Assembly (NCBI RefSeq): GCF_021018805.1
Contig: NC_086254.1
Coordinates: 3,521,001-3,585,000, forward strand
Reading direction: 5' to 3'
From: Prinia subflava
Taxonomy: Eukaryota > Chordata > Aves > Passeriformes > Cisticolidae
Length of the DNA: 64,000 nucleotides
Made by a program: the position numbers and the translations under genes. Positions 47,748 through 60,480 of the stretch are shown here, piece after piece (position 1 is the first letter of the stretch; every line of letters begins with the position of its first letter). Below the pieces are notes generated by a model. The model saw only the letters and a program-made list of their open reading frames with translations, had not been told where the DNA came from and searched no databases.

Positions 47748-50700
47748 GAAGAAAAGGGAGTTATTGAAGCCCTTTTTCTCTTTAGAGGAAATGCTCATTC
47801 CAGAGCTCATTCTCCTGAAATTTGTCTCCAAAACTGGGACAGGAACTGTTCTCAACTAAGTACAGATGTACAGCCAAAAAATACCTTTCACCACGAGTAA
47901 TCTATCTGGATATGCCTGGCCAGCATCTTGATAATTGCATCAGAGCAGCACACATTAAAAACAAACAATTGGAGGTGCTTAGAGTCAATTATTTCATAAA
48001 TGTGGTAGAGAAATAAAACAAACCAAGGACTGGAAGAAAAAGTCTTTGGCAGTACAGTTTATCCACAGCTTCTCTGCCTCATCCATCCCTCCTACCCTCA
48101 AGAAGGCACACGAGTATTTGCTTGCCAGATGGAATAACATCCAATTCAGGATGGGCATAAGCACCAAAGCAGACACCAGGGCCCAGCACACTCCCCAGAG
48201 GAAAGCCCTCATGGGTAAACACAAAATAAGGATCTCTTCACCTCCACTTGCTGAGTGCAACAGCTGCAAGACACAGGAGCACATTTCCAGACACCAGAGG
48301 TGGCCTGGATCCCATCCTGGTGCTTCCTTCTGGCTGGATCTGGATGTCAGAAGAGTTTACCCAACATGACACCCTGGGCAAGGCACAGGATTTCACTGTA
48401 AGAGCAGAGCCCTATGGAATTCCAGCCTGCTGTATCTAAATACTGCCCTAACAGTTTGGTCCAGATTTAGGTTTCTAGGTTTAGGTTTACTAATTTACTA
48501 AATTCACATGTAAGAAATTAGATTTGATTTTTTCAGTCAGAGATGCACACACCTTTTCAGGGATGGGGCCCATAGGAAAAAAAGGTAAAGAACATTAAAA
48601 GAATTAAAGCATTTAATTATCAGACTGAGGGAAGTCAACATTATCATGTTGTCCAAAAGGTTAATGATAACCACAATGCAGAGAAGCAGGACAAGACTTT
48701 TGTATTTAATCATTTTGACTTGAAGACAACTATTTGGATAGGGACAGTTAGCACAAGAAAGTCTCTGTTTTTACCTAATCCCATCTAAGACAACTTTTTG
48801 AGAATCAATTGCTCGTGCCATTATTTAAACACTATTCCATCTTTCCTCATGTTTGTGCTACAGATGAGGAACACCAGGCTTTGGGATGCAGCACATCTGC
48901 AAGCAGAATTTCAGCCCTTTTCAGGGCCATCAAATGGCTCAATCTACACAAAGACTCTTGCCTTAGCCTCCAGGAGATTTCTGGTTTCATCCCCTGATCT
49001 CTGTCACTCTCTTCACAATCACTGGGTTTCATCACCTGACTTCTGTCAGAGCCTCTGGATGAGAGCAAACCCACCTTAGAACAGCCCCAGAGCCAGCCCT
49101 GCTTCCCCTCTGAAAACACCACTGCTGAGGGCAGAAACCTTCAGCATCAGGCAATGCAAACGTTCCAAACAGTATGTGAAGCTCAACATCTCCCTGAAAA
49201 TAAAATCTAGAGAAGAAGTTGATCCCCTGATCACTGGAGGAGCTCTGCACTCTCCTCAATAAGAACACAGAATAAAGGCAAAAAGCTTTCAGAGCCAAAT
49301 CTGGTATTCCTTTGTTAGGCCTTATATAAAACCCTTACTGGCCTAAAGATACTGTCTTTTTTTCTTCTAAGTTGATTTATTTTATTTCTTGTTTCTGAAC
49401 ATTTGGTTGCATCCACTCCATATTTCCAAGCTTTTCTGCACCTTCCCCACTGCCAGGAAAATAAGATTTTCAGGCAGCAAAGCCCCATCTCCTGGAGTTC
49501 TTCCTCCTGCATATATTACTGCCAAGTGTCCCATGCCAGGGACAAGAGCAAGTAAAGATTTGGTTCCCCAGGCTCACAACCTCACAACACTGACCATGTT
49601 GGAAAAATTGGGTTAGGGATTTCAAGAACAGATTTTTGCCTCAAAATCCAAATCCAAGGGCCAGACTGGCAGCGCTCAGTCTTGTGTGAAAGGGACAGGA
49701 AATGAATCCGATCAGAGACAGGACATGATAACACCAAACTGCAGCTTTGCTAATAGAGACAGAGATTATGCTGAGAAGAAAAGGCAATTTTATCTTTTAA
49801 TTCCTTAAGATGCTCCATCCGATCCAGGGTAATTGTGCCATTGCCTTCTCTTTTCTCTGATTAGTTACTCCTTCTGCCCAGCCACCACAAACCCATCTCT
49901 GAAGCACGTGGCAGATTAGGAATAAATCCTCGCACTTAACTGAAGTGTAGAGGAAATGAGAGACACTCATTTTTAATTAAGGTCAGACTCCTCTTCCAAG
50001 AAAACCTTTCCTTCTCCCATGGAGGGAACGGGGACAGAGTGCTGCAGGAATGAAAGGAGCACACTGCTTCCAGTTACAGGGAAAACCAGGGACTGCTGGT
50101 ACCCCCTGTCAGCCAACAGGATTTTCCTCTCTTGCAGTTGGAGAATTCAAATAAGTTTTCAGCCATAAAGCTCTGTTGCCACTCCACAGTTTCCCTGACA
50201 AGTGTGAAGTGTTAGCCTCCAGAGAAGGTGTGTTTAGTCTTCTTACCCACTCCAGTTTTGTAATAATTAGCACAGAATGCCAAGAGAAAGCCTAGAGGAC
50301 TTTTATTTTAAAACTCAGGTATTTTTAAAACTAATTCTAACCTCTGTGATAGACTAAACATCCTGTGATTTACTTCTTAAACAAGATTTTTTTAAAAGGA
50401 ATAATGTGCAAAACCCTCCTACTGCACTCTAAAAACCACAATGCAAATCCTGAGGCAAAGTGCAGAGAGAAGAAGCCAAAGTACATTCAAGGAAGTCATC
50501 ACACAACCTGTGGAGTAATTTTTGGGCTGGATGAGCTTGTGCTCCTCACACTGGCAAAATGCCTACTGAGGACTGATGCAGCAGACAGCAACAATTCTGC
50601 ACTAATTGCAGAGCAAAACTATCTCTAATTAGTGGGAAAAATCCTGGACATGCTCTTGGTTCTGCATGAGTTTCTGCTCCCTGGAGTTCAGCCCTGGGGG

Positions 50701-52261
50701 CAGGGGACAGTGTCCCTGCAGAGATTTATTGGGGGCACGACCCCAGAGTTGCAGGCTCACGAGGGAAGGGAACAGAATGTACACAGAGGTTGCACCAGTG
50801 GGGTCAGTTCAGACTTGATTTACTGCCACTCTATTCCATTAGAGATTTCTCTACAATTCACAAGGCTTTGATAAAATCCAAGTTCCCTATTCACAGAAAT
50901 TATCTGTCAGAAATAGCATCTGGAGGAGAAACACGAGGAGAGCAAGCTGAGTGCAAGAAACACAGTGATACATGACATATATATTCCATTATAATGGCTT
51001 GGTATTTTTCTACTGGAGAGACAATTTCTTTAATTAAATATGAGCTATCTAACAACCCAGCCATGCTATGCATGCTCTGCAGAAGGATCTGAACTTTTGG
51101 AATTTCCAAACTTTTGACTGCTGATTTAGTGTAAGCACTAAAGTTCACTCTGGCACTTTATCTGCTACTAACTGGAGTTTAGATTAATACATGTATTTTA
51201 ATTTGTGCACTTCTATAATCTAACCTCTGTCCTGAACTTTGATTATGAAACAAAACCAGGACCTGGGTCCCTTCTGCCCTGATTTTTACCCCCGTTTTTA
51301 CAAGGCAGGCTCTGCAGACCAGCCTGTCTGATGGCACTGCAGTTGTACCAATTTGAGCTTGCAGATGATTTGGTTAATAAGACTGGGATGCAACAAGTCT
51401 CTGGTGTGCCTTAGGACACACTGGGCTTGCCCCTAAAATCCTCCCTGTGCTCCATTAATGCTGTCCAGTGTCTACACACACCCTCAAGTGCACTAGGAAA
51501 AGGCATCATGCCAATGCAATCCTTTTTGTGATGGAGACCTGCCCATCCCAGCAGGGAGCAACAAAAGCCTTGCCCTGGGCCACTGCCACTGCAGGTGGAA
51601 CATCTACTCCAGAATCTCCTCAGAACAACCCCAGTGCAAGCACCAAGGGAAACCTGACTCTCCACAAGCTGCCAAAACCTCGGGCAGGGATGCAGGACAG
51701 GAATACACAACACTGCCCCTGCTGCAGCCCCTTTCTATTCGTTATGAAACCACTGTACAAGGTATTTCATTCCCAGCAGTTTCAGCCTTTGCTGCCCAGG
51801 AAACCCCCCACCAGTTGCCAGGCCAGATTTATCCTCTGCCCACGTGCGTCCTGTGCCCTTTGCACAACTCTGACACCCTCCCACTGTGCCCAACTCCCAG
51901 GAGACAGCTTTGCCCTTTGCTTGCCTTCTCTGTGCCTTTCTGAGCAAGCAATGCTCTCCTTTGAGAAGTCCTGAGATATGAGACTCACCAGTTCCTGGGT
52001 CATCTCAGCTGACCTTCTCTAAGCCTCCTCGCTTGAATTCAGTCTGTTCTAGACATGGGCAACCCAAAGTCCATGCTGCCTCCCAGGTGATGTCTCACCA
52101 GGCCAGGGACAAACTTTATGCCAAGTACTGTGAGCTAACATAATCTCGTTCCTTCAAATAAAGCAACTGTTCCCAAAAGTTTCAAGAACAACTAACCGAC
52201 CTTCACACTCTGAGTGTTAAGATGCAAAAGGAGGGAAGCTAAAAAGTAAATACATGGTGTG

Positions 52262-52312
52262 GCAGAACCAGTTGGGTTGGAAAGGAACTCTAAAGATCCA
52301 ATCTCTAATCAC
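52262..52312 (-). mobile_element. CR1 3'-end scrap
   Basis: AGTTGGGTTGGAAAGGAACT followed by CTAAAGATCCAATCTC matches the reverse complement of the CR1 terminus. Only about 50 bp can be assigned. Confidence 0.5.
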
Positions 52313-52933
52313 CCCACAGCAAAGATACAGCAGTGACAGCCAGGACTCCTGTTTCCTTCCTCCACTGATGTCCTTGCTCCATACGCACCAATCTGTCAGC
52401 TGAGAGGGACAGACCAGGTTACACCACTGGTACCTCCTGAAAGAGCTGAGGTCACCAAAGCAAAGCCACTCAGCAGCAGCAAAGGCACTCTTTCTCTGGG
52501 ACACCAAATGCAAACCCCATCCCCTCTGCCCACACAAGCATCCTGCTGCCTGTTCTGATGGCAGCAGAGCAATGCTGGACAGAGTTGCTCCCACAAGCAC
52601 CCTCCTCCTCCTCCCTGCTGATTCACCAGCCCAAACTCAGCCTTCCACTTAGTCAGAAGACCTCTGGGCTATGTCATTGATTGCTGCTTTCTCTTGAGCC
52701 TCTCTGCGAACACTGCCAGCCCTCACTCACACTGACAAATCCACACAGCTCCCACTACAAGCAGTGGCACAGACAAGGAGAACAGAAATCTGGAGAGTTT
52801 GCTTTCAGTCAGGATGTGTTAATCATGGAGTTTTTTAATTTACCAACCTGTAACCTCACGCATTTCACACACTCTTCACACAACAGGAGTCGGGATAACT
52901 CATGGACCCTAAAGTACAAGAAGGAACACATCT

Positions 52934-52978
52934 TATTCAAATTACATCCCTATCACATTCAAATTACATCCCTATCAA
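52934..52978. repeat. Two-copy tandem duplication (21 bp)
   Basis: ATTCAAATTACATCCCTATC occurs twice, separated by a single AC, with no mismatch in the shared part. It is a recent local duplication. Confidence 0.8.
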
Positions 52979-53314
52979 TGACCAAAATCATAATTTTGGC
53001 AAGTTATAATATTGACAGATGAGGTCCAATTTGATCTGTTATCTCCTGCCACACAGATCCTTTCTCCCCAGACCTCACACACTGCCTTGCAAAAGCCAAT
53101 GTTTGCTTTGGATTGCACCACAAGGAGAGAGGCAAGATCCCAGCTCCAGGCCTCTGGGCACTGAGGCACACCAGCTCAGAGGATGGCTCCCCAGTCTGCA
53201 ATGCATGGGGAGGCTGGGGATTGCAGTTCCCAGGGAGTGAGAAGGTAAAACTCCACCCTGTGCAGTCAGATTGCACAGCACAGGTGGAGACTGAACATGC
53301 GACTCCAGCAGGAC

Positions 53315-53516
53315 GAGGAACAGCAGAGGAACAGCAGAGGAACAGCGGAGGAACAGCGGAGGAACAGCGGAGGAACAGCGGAGGAACAGCGGAGGAACAG
53401 CGGAGGAACAGCGGAGGAACAGCGGAGGAACAGCAGAGGAACAGCGGAGGAACAGCAGAGGAACAGCGGAGGAACAGCGGAGGAACAGCGGAGGAACAGC
53501 AGAGGAACAGCAGAGG
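53315..53516. repeat. 11-bp minisatellite, about 18 copies, in CLIP2 intron 1
   Basis: Tandem GAGGAACAGCG / GAGGAACAGCA units with an 11-base period, almost without other variation. Because 11 is not a multiple of three, the array stays open in several frames and creates long repetitive chance frames on both strands. The high uniformity suggests a young, possibly length-variable array. Confidence 0.96.
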
Positions 53517-56500
53517 CTGCCACATCTGGGCCAGGCTGTCAATCTCAGCCTCCTTCCACAGCAGCAGAGGCCCAGCAGGAGCTGGGGTGCTCCCCAGCCT
53601 GGTTTCTATCAGCATCTCTGTCCAGACACTGCCCTGCCACTGAGGAGCACATGCAGCAGTCCATGAGGTGTGGATGCCAACAGCCAAAAGGAAAGAGTCT
53701 GGACAAACAGATCAGTGCTAAAAACATGATTTAATGGTATCTCTGGAGATAAGAGTGATGAACTGAGCCTGCAAGCAGGTAGGCAGGACAGATGGATCAG
53801 CCCATCATACCCCTGGAGTACCACTGCACTGCACTGCGTGTTCCAGCTGGAGCTTTAGAGTCATCATGTGTCCCTGGCTGCTCCTTCACTTCTCACAGAA
53901 ACAGGCAAATGTACTAACGCAGGCAAAGCCACAATCATGATTTTGTACGGAGATCAGGATATAATCTCATCTAGCCAAGAAAGTACAGTGCCCTCACAAA
54001 AAGCCCCTCCCTACATCGCAATGCAGAGCAGTGGCACAACATCTCCAACACAAACTGGTCGTGTTTCAACCAAAAAGGAAAAGCAAAAACTGAATTATCA
54101 CTTCTAACAATGGCAATCAAAGGTGCTGGCAGCCTAAGGCAGAGTGTATCACAGCCCTCCATAAACCTCAATCATATGATCACCAAAAAGTACCATTTGA
54201 CTTTGACATTTCCATGTAAGTGTGCTGGAAGTGCTCCTACACCTTCCTGGCACCTAGCCAATGTGCTTTGAGGAGATTCAGAGATAAAAAAAGGAATAGT
54301 GCTTGCAGATGCTTCAAAGACAGCAATATTAAGCTTGCAGGAAGCATTGATATTGCCAGTATTGTTTACTAGAAACATACATAAATATGTGTACACATAT
54401 AAACAGAGTTTTCCTACGGATAAGACTCAGCAAGCTCAAAAAGCTACTGCACAGCCCCCAGTAAAAGCCCACAAAAACAGACACATAAAAGATGAACAGT
54501 GAAAGGCAAAACATCCTTCCTCCAACAGGCATCCTCTGCCTCACCAGCATATTCCACAAAGGCCTGCCTTTTTGTGCCATGCTGTCCATCATTAAATCTC
54601 CATTAGGGATGGCTGGTGCATGGGTCATCAGCTAAACATCCAAACTTACCAGCTGGGAAACAAAAGTCCAGAGGAGAGGAAAAAAAAAAGCACTTATCCA
54701 AGGTTGCAGACTGACCTGCTCCAATTTGCATAGTAAGGATTTCAGTTATAAAACAAATAGCTAAATGCTAAATATAGCCAAGGAGGAGGCTTTATTCACC
54801 AGGGCCAACTTCATGCTGATAGGAGCCACAGAGGAGCACAGTACACAATATACAACAGCCAAATATGAGGCTACAAAGCTCATTAAACACAACTGGAGAG
54901 GCCTCTTTTTTTTTAGGGGGGTTTGTTCTGCAGCCAGGACAGTCCCTGCATCCAGGGGAGGCACTTGCAGGTCATGACTGTGAATGTTCACAAAGCATGG
55001 GAAAGTGTTTGCTTCAACAGGCAGCTGCTTTTTGTGCCTGTCAGGACACTGAAGAGTTCCCAGTCCTAATTACAGGACACAGAAGTTGTCAAAGCATGAT
55101 ACAACAGATAAATAGGGGAGGAATATGCCAAAGGAAGAAAAAAAACAGATCAGGCAGAGAAATCCTTTGTCAGTGGCCATGTCAGAAGCTGGTGCCTCCG
55201 GCTGGAAGCTTTCCCTGCCCCACCAGAGATGTGCTGCAAAAGAAATTTGTGCTGCCACAGAAATTGTGTTGGTTTTTGTCAGTGAAACACTTTTGTCAAT
55301 GTACAGAAACAGGTGGATAGGCAAAGGGACAATGACAACAACAAGACAAAAGGGAAGACATGCACCACAGAAAGGAGTTCAAACTGAGCCAGACTGTGCA
55401 AAAAGGCTGTGCAAATTCCTTCATTGCTACATTATTCTTTGAAAAATGAAAATCTTCAAACCTCTGTCTTGAATGACAGGTGAAGACAGATCCAGTCTGG
55501 AACAGACAGATGGATCAGACGATTTCTTGAAGTTTCTGTGAAATCTTTTCAGTGTAACCAATATCCACGTGGTCTTTACTACACTATGCAAGTTATTCAG
55601 TAAAATAAAACAGAATAATTTTGACCAAGAGCTCTGGCACAGGCAATACAATTTAATTTGCATTACCTTTTTAAAGGAAGCATGTGTGAAAGTGCAGGAA
55701 AGGGATTTATAAGGAGCAAAAAGAGATTTAAAGGTTCCAAGATCCACATACCAAACATCCCCAGAGCACTTCATTCACAAACCTCAAAAGAGGTCAGAAT
55801 CACAACATCCTTTTTGTACCTGGGAGAAACAGACAGAAATTATTTTTCTCAAGAAAAATCTATTTCTCAAAAAACAGTGGCAGAGATGGCGCCACTATCT
55901 CCCTAAATATCAACCCATCAAAGCACTTGGCAAGTCCTTCTGAAGTGTTTATTTTATAGACAGACAGTATAAATATTTTCAAAAATAATAATTTGGCTTT
56001 CACGGGCACAAACAGAGTTATCAAGGGAGTCAACAGCAGAATTCAGAGCATAATCTCTCAAAATAAACCAAAGTTTAGATTCCCTTTGTGCTTCAGCAGA
56101 CTGGGATGAGGAGATGGAGACTCCATGACAGGCTCAGAAACTGCAATATGGAACTTTGCCAGTCTGTGCCACATTCATCTGCAACTATGCAGGTGAGTAA
56201 CCATTAGCTGAATACAAATAAACAACTGAAATTAAAATATCACTTCATTTCAGTGCCCGTCCAAGTCAGCATCATATCTAATTCCATCATTCTGAAGTTT
56301 AAAAAAAAAGCAACAAAAATATGACAAAGATTGGCTTTATTTGTTCACACATCTTTCTTTGCTTATGCTGCATCTGAACCAACCATGGCTGTTTTATAGA
56401 AACAGTTTCACTTATTTAGAATGGGATAATAAAAACTGTACCAATGTATGGGAATGCTTCCAAAAAGTCTGATGTAGAAACATTGTGAGTTTGCTGTAGG

Positions 56501-58959
56501 TTTTATTTAAAAGGGGTTTCAACTGGATCTTTTTTTCTGGGAATAGCAGAAAGTATCAGTCACATGCAATGAAGTAATTTTTCCACAACAAGAGCTACTG
56601 CACAATCATATAAGAGCAAGAAATGAAATCCAGCTCTGAGGGAAGTGAATTTGCTTTGTCCTGTTTAGCAGCAACACTCAACAGAGCACACAGACTGCTC
56701 TCAGCAGAACAGGGAAAGGCTCCAAGAGCACGGGGGTGCTGCAGAAAGAGACTTTGTACAATGATACACTGAGAATTCTGTGTGTCTCCATCGGCCTCAG
56801 CCACGGAGAGAAGAGCTTCCACGTGGGATAACACAGGAAGGACCCACATGGAGAAGGCAGAGCAGGACAAGAAAGTCCAAGCCCAGTTCCTTACCCTAAC
56901 CTGGGCTTCTGGAGTGAGCATGGACAGTTTGTCTTTATTCACATAATGTGGTTGTTTTAAAAACCTGACTAAAAGTAAAACAAAGCCCAAGTCATGCTGG
57001 AGTCTGACAAACAGTCTGCACTACACCAGCACTATTATCCAATCCCTGGCTAGCAAGACCTAAAATTCTATCATAAATAGCACAAGAACAGTGATAAAAG
57101 AACAACCACCAGACACTGATCATTGGGGGCATTTAAGTCAGCAACAGAGGAAAAAATAGTGCCCTTAACCCATGTCAGCAAATTCCTTGGTCACTCTTGA
57201 GCCCATGGGAGATGTAAAGGAGAGAATAACACAGTATTTATAAAAGGCATCCATGAAAAAATAGATCTTTCTACAAATATCTACAGATATCTCCATAGAT
57301 AAGTGTCTAACACAGGCTAGCAGAAAGTCACATTCAGGTCTTGCTACCCATACCTGGGCTTTCCCAGAGCTTTAAAAGCATCTAAACCTTGCCATGCATT
57401 GTGTACTCTCTGCAACCATGCACCTGGGGTATGGAACTTACTTTATGTATTGTCTCCTGTCCTCACCAGAATTATAAAACATCCATAAAACACCCTCTCT
57501 CATAAAAAAAAGAAAAAAATATAAAAGATTTCCCCAAGTTTCATGGACTGAGGCAGCAAATAAAACCAACAACCTTAATCAGGAGGTGGAACACATGCCT
57601 TGATCCATTTTAACCACCCAGTAACACAATGGAAGAATTAGCCTGGATGCCCTTACAGAGCCACGTGCCCTGGTACCAGAAAACCCCACTCTGGGCTCTC
57701 CATCACATCTGCCAAACTGAAAAGCACCAGTGGGGATAAAGAGGAAACACTCCAGGAACTGCCCCTTGCTAGAGTGGATGATGGCAGCCCCCAAGGCTAG
57801 AGAAGCACATACCTACCCCTGGCCTCAGCAGATAATCCCATCCATACTGATCCTAAGAGCACCTCCTGGAAGAGCATGTGAGGTTTCCCTTTACTGCAGG
57901 CAGCCCCACACAAGTGTTCCCGAGCTGGCAGACAGGCTCCAGCACAGCTTCTCCCCGCTGTGCTGCAGTGGCTGGTGCTAACGTTGGCACTTGTGCCGTG
58001 TCTCAGAGCTGAGCCTTTGAAGTCCTGTACTCCCAGAGATTTCTGGTAGGCAGTGACAACTTTTGTGAGAACACTGGCGTTTGATGCAGACTCCCTCCTT
58101 CCTAATCCCTGGCAGGCTCTACCAGCAGAGAGGTAATTTCTCAAAATGTCGTATCTCAAATCCAACTTAAAGATCAGGAGCTGCACTATGTTCAAAAGCA
58201 TCACCACACCAGCAATGGCAGAGCTGTGCTGATCAGTGGGGCTTTCTTGGAGCACTGATGGGGAGAGGAACGCTGTTAGCAGGCAGCGGGGCAGAGGCTA
58301 AGGCAAACAAGCCTAGCCAGGCACCCCAAATATATCTCTGCCCACATGCAGACCATTTCTTGAGTTGCAGGTCACCCTCACGGAGACAGCTCTAGGCAGC
58401 AATAAGGGTGGACTGGTAAAACTTGACATCCATTCCAGCAGGATGAGTTTCTGAGACAAGGTCTGTAGGCCTGTGAGACTGATGCTCAACAGAGCAGCAA
58501 ATAACACTCGGTGCTGACACAGTGCTTTGTCTCCCAGCGCTTCCAAAACGCCACTGCAGCCTGCCTGGACACTGTGGAGATAACAACTCATGCCTCTGCC
58601 TCCATCCCTGGATGCTGCCCCAAACAGCCTTTGCTGTTCCGTGTCAGGAGATGCAAGGGGCAGAGCCCTCCTGCATCTGCCCAGCTGCTCACAGCCTGAG
58701 CACTGTGCCAATGCCAGCAGCTCAGCCTGGGCCTTCCACACAAGCACATCTTGCAACAGACAAAAAACCCCACATCGGATCCCGCAGGATGTGGTTAATG
58801 TCGATATCTGGATCGTTAAACAAGAAAAACCGAGCGAGGACGCTGAGTCCAGCAAGCAGTCAAGCTTCCCAAAGACAAAAGACAAATTTTCCTCCCATTT
58901 CAACCCCAAAACTCGCTCGGCACGGAGAGAGGGATGCTGACACCCACTCCCACCTCCGT

Positions 58960-59730
58960 CTCCATGGCACCAGGCCGCTGCCAGCGCGCGTTTGCCGTGC
59001 CCGGAGCAGCGGCGGGCGCGCCCCCCGCACCCTGCCCGGGGCTGGCGGTGCCTGCGCGCCCCCGGCAGCCCGCGCCCCCGAGCCCCTCCCGCCGCCCGTG
59101 CTGCCCAGCCGCGGGGTCCAGCCGGGATGCCCGCCCAGGATGCTCGGTCCTTTCCCGGCCCAAGGACAATGCGCGGCGGCCGAGCCTCCCGTCGGTACCG
59201 AGCGGCGCATCCCCGCTGCCCCTCCCGCACCTTCTCCGCTCATCCCTCCTTTGTTGTGGCCGGCGCTGGCCGGGCGCTGCCGTCCCTCCCGCTGTCCCCC
59301 TTACCCTGGCGCTGCCCGGCGGAGCGGGGCAGGGCTCGGTGCCACCGCAGGATGCCACCGCGGCCGCCAGCCGCCCTGCCACTCCCTGCGCGGCCGAGCC
59401 GGGAGGAGCGAGCGGCGAGGCGAGAGGAGGGATCTGGGCGGCGGCTCGGAGCGGCGGGGGCGGAGGAGGATGCGGGGCCGGCACCGCCGCTCCCTCCGGC
59501 CCTCCCGGCTCACGGCCGGGCCCACACGAACAAAGGCGCCGGCCAGCGGCCGAAATCCTCTCGGTTGCCGGGCCCTGGCGCCTCCCGAAACCAGGTGGGA
59601 GGGTGGAAAGGCAGCGCGGAGGCTCCTCCAGCGCAGCCCCGAGCGCTCCTGCCCTAAAAGCCGGAATAATCATAAAATCACCTTTTGCTCGCGGGAGCCG
59701 CCGCCTCCCTCCCCGCGGCTCTGCGAAGGA
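58960..59730 (-). promoter_or_regulatory. CpG-island promoter of CLIP2
   Basis: Roughly 770 bp with very high GC and dense CpG, including many CCGCC/GGGCGG-type GC boxes (for example around 59436-59465), in sharp contrast with AT-rich flanks on both sides. No clear TATA box is placed for minus-strand initiation, as is usual for a broad CpG-island promoter. It stands upstream of the CLIP2 start exon and holds the candidate exon 1 donor. Long frames on both strands here come from GC-rich composition, not from coding. Confidence 0.7.
59305..59500 (-). other. CLIP2: Probable untranslated first exon of CLIP2 (5' end approximate)
   Basis: Within the CpG island the best minus-strand splice donor is CCAGG|GTAAGG, with GT at 59304-59303. 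It fits an untranslated exon 1 spliced to the acceptor at 43323, matching the vertebrate CLIP2 arrangement in which the start codon is in exon 2. The transcription start cannot be read from sequence, so the right limit is a placeholder. A second possible donor, GAAG|GTGCGG, lies at about 59230. Confidence 0.35.
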
Positions 59731-60025
59731 CGAGCTCTCCAGGCACACCTGAATTAAAGTGGTGGCGATTTTGATTGCTATAAGAAGGGAAGGGCAGGAG
59801 GAGCTGCCGGTGCTTCCTGTAAAAAAGGAGAGATCCCTAAGTAGCCGGGATTTAACGGGGAACGCAGCAAAGAGAGCACAGCTCCAGCCTTGGAAACGCG
59901 CCCATTCAAAGCAAGGATAGCCGGGCTGAGGTGAGCAGCACTCGGCCTTCAGCACCTCCCGCTGCTCTCGCCCGGAGCCGGGCCCGGGCTGACATTGCAC
60001 GGAGATACAACGGAGCAAGGCCACG

Positions 60026-60480
60026 GAGTGGTTTAGGTTGGAAAACCCTTTAGCCTCATCGAGTTCAACCATTCCCCAGCACTGACAAGGCCACCACTAA
60101 CCTGTGTCCCCAAGTGCTAATTCTACACATCTGTTAAATCCCTCCAGGGACTGTGACTCCACTTCTGTCCTCGGCAGCTGTGCCAGAGCTTCACAGCCCT
60201 TTTGAAGAGAAAATTTCCACAATATCCAATCCAAACCTCCCCTGGTGCTGCTAGAGGCTGTTTTCTCTTGTCTCTTGTTCCCTGGGATCAGAGCCTGACC
60301 TCCACCTGGCTACCCATCCTGTCAGGGAGCTGTGGGGAGTGAGAAGGTCCCCCTGAGCCTCCTTTTCTCCAGGAAAAGGAGCACCCCCAGCTCCCTCAGC
60401 CACTCCTCACTAGACCTGTGCACCAGACCCTTTCCAGCTCTGCTGCCTTTCTCTGTACATGTTCTCTGTCTAGTGCCTGT
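60026..60480 (-). mobile_element. CR1 LINE fragment next to the CLIP2 CpG island
   Basis: The plus strand begins GTGGTTTAGGTTGGAAAACC at the CR1 3' terminus, and continues through ATCGAGTTCAACCATTCCCC, CCCCCTGAGCCTCCTTTTCT and CAGCTCCCTCAGCCACTCCT to TTCCAGCTCTGCTGCCTTTC. It is a 5'-truncated copy about 450 bp long, with CR1 sense on minus, about 300 bp upstream of the island. Confidence 0.88.

Larger units (their letters stand above)
43323..59304 (-). other. Probable CLIP2 intron 1
   Basis: About 16 kb between the acceptor of the start-codon exon and the probable exon 1 donor. It contains poly(A) runs near 43830 and 44040, an ERV-like LTR (46962-47747), a CR1 scrap near 52262, a duplicated 21-mer near 52934-52978 and the 11-bp minisatellite (53315-53516). 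The right limit depends on the exon 1 call. Frames of up to 216 codons occur but show no recognised domain. Confidence 0.65.

Noticed and set aside
53004..53687. 227-codon minus-strand frame of 11-residue repeats, and matching plus-strand frames
   Set aside because: It is produced by the 11-bp minisatellite. Several frames are open over the same bases and no flanking domain exists.
58522..59757. 411-codon plus-strand frame across the CpG island (and a 390-codon minus frame at 58900-60072)
   Set aside because: Stop codons are rare in very GC-rich DNA. Both strands are open at once, composition is Pro/Ala/Arg/Gly-rich with no domain, and the minus frame runs into CR1 sequence.
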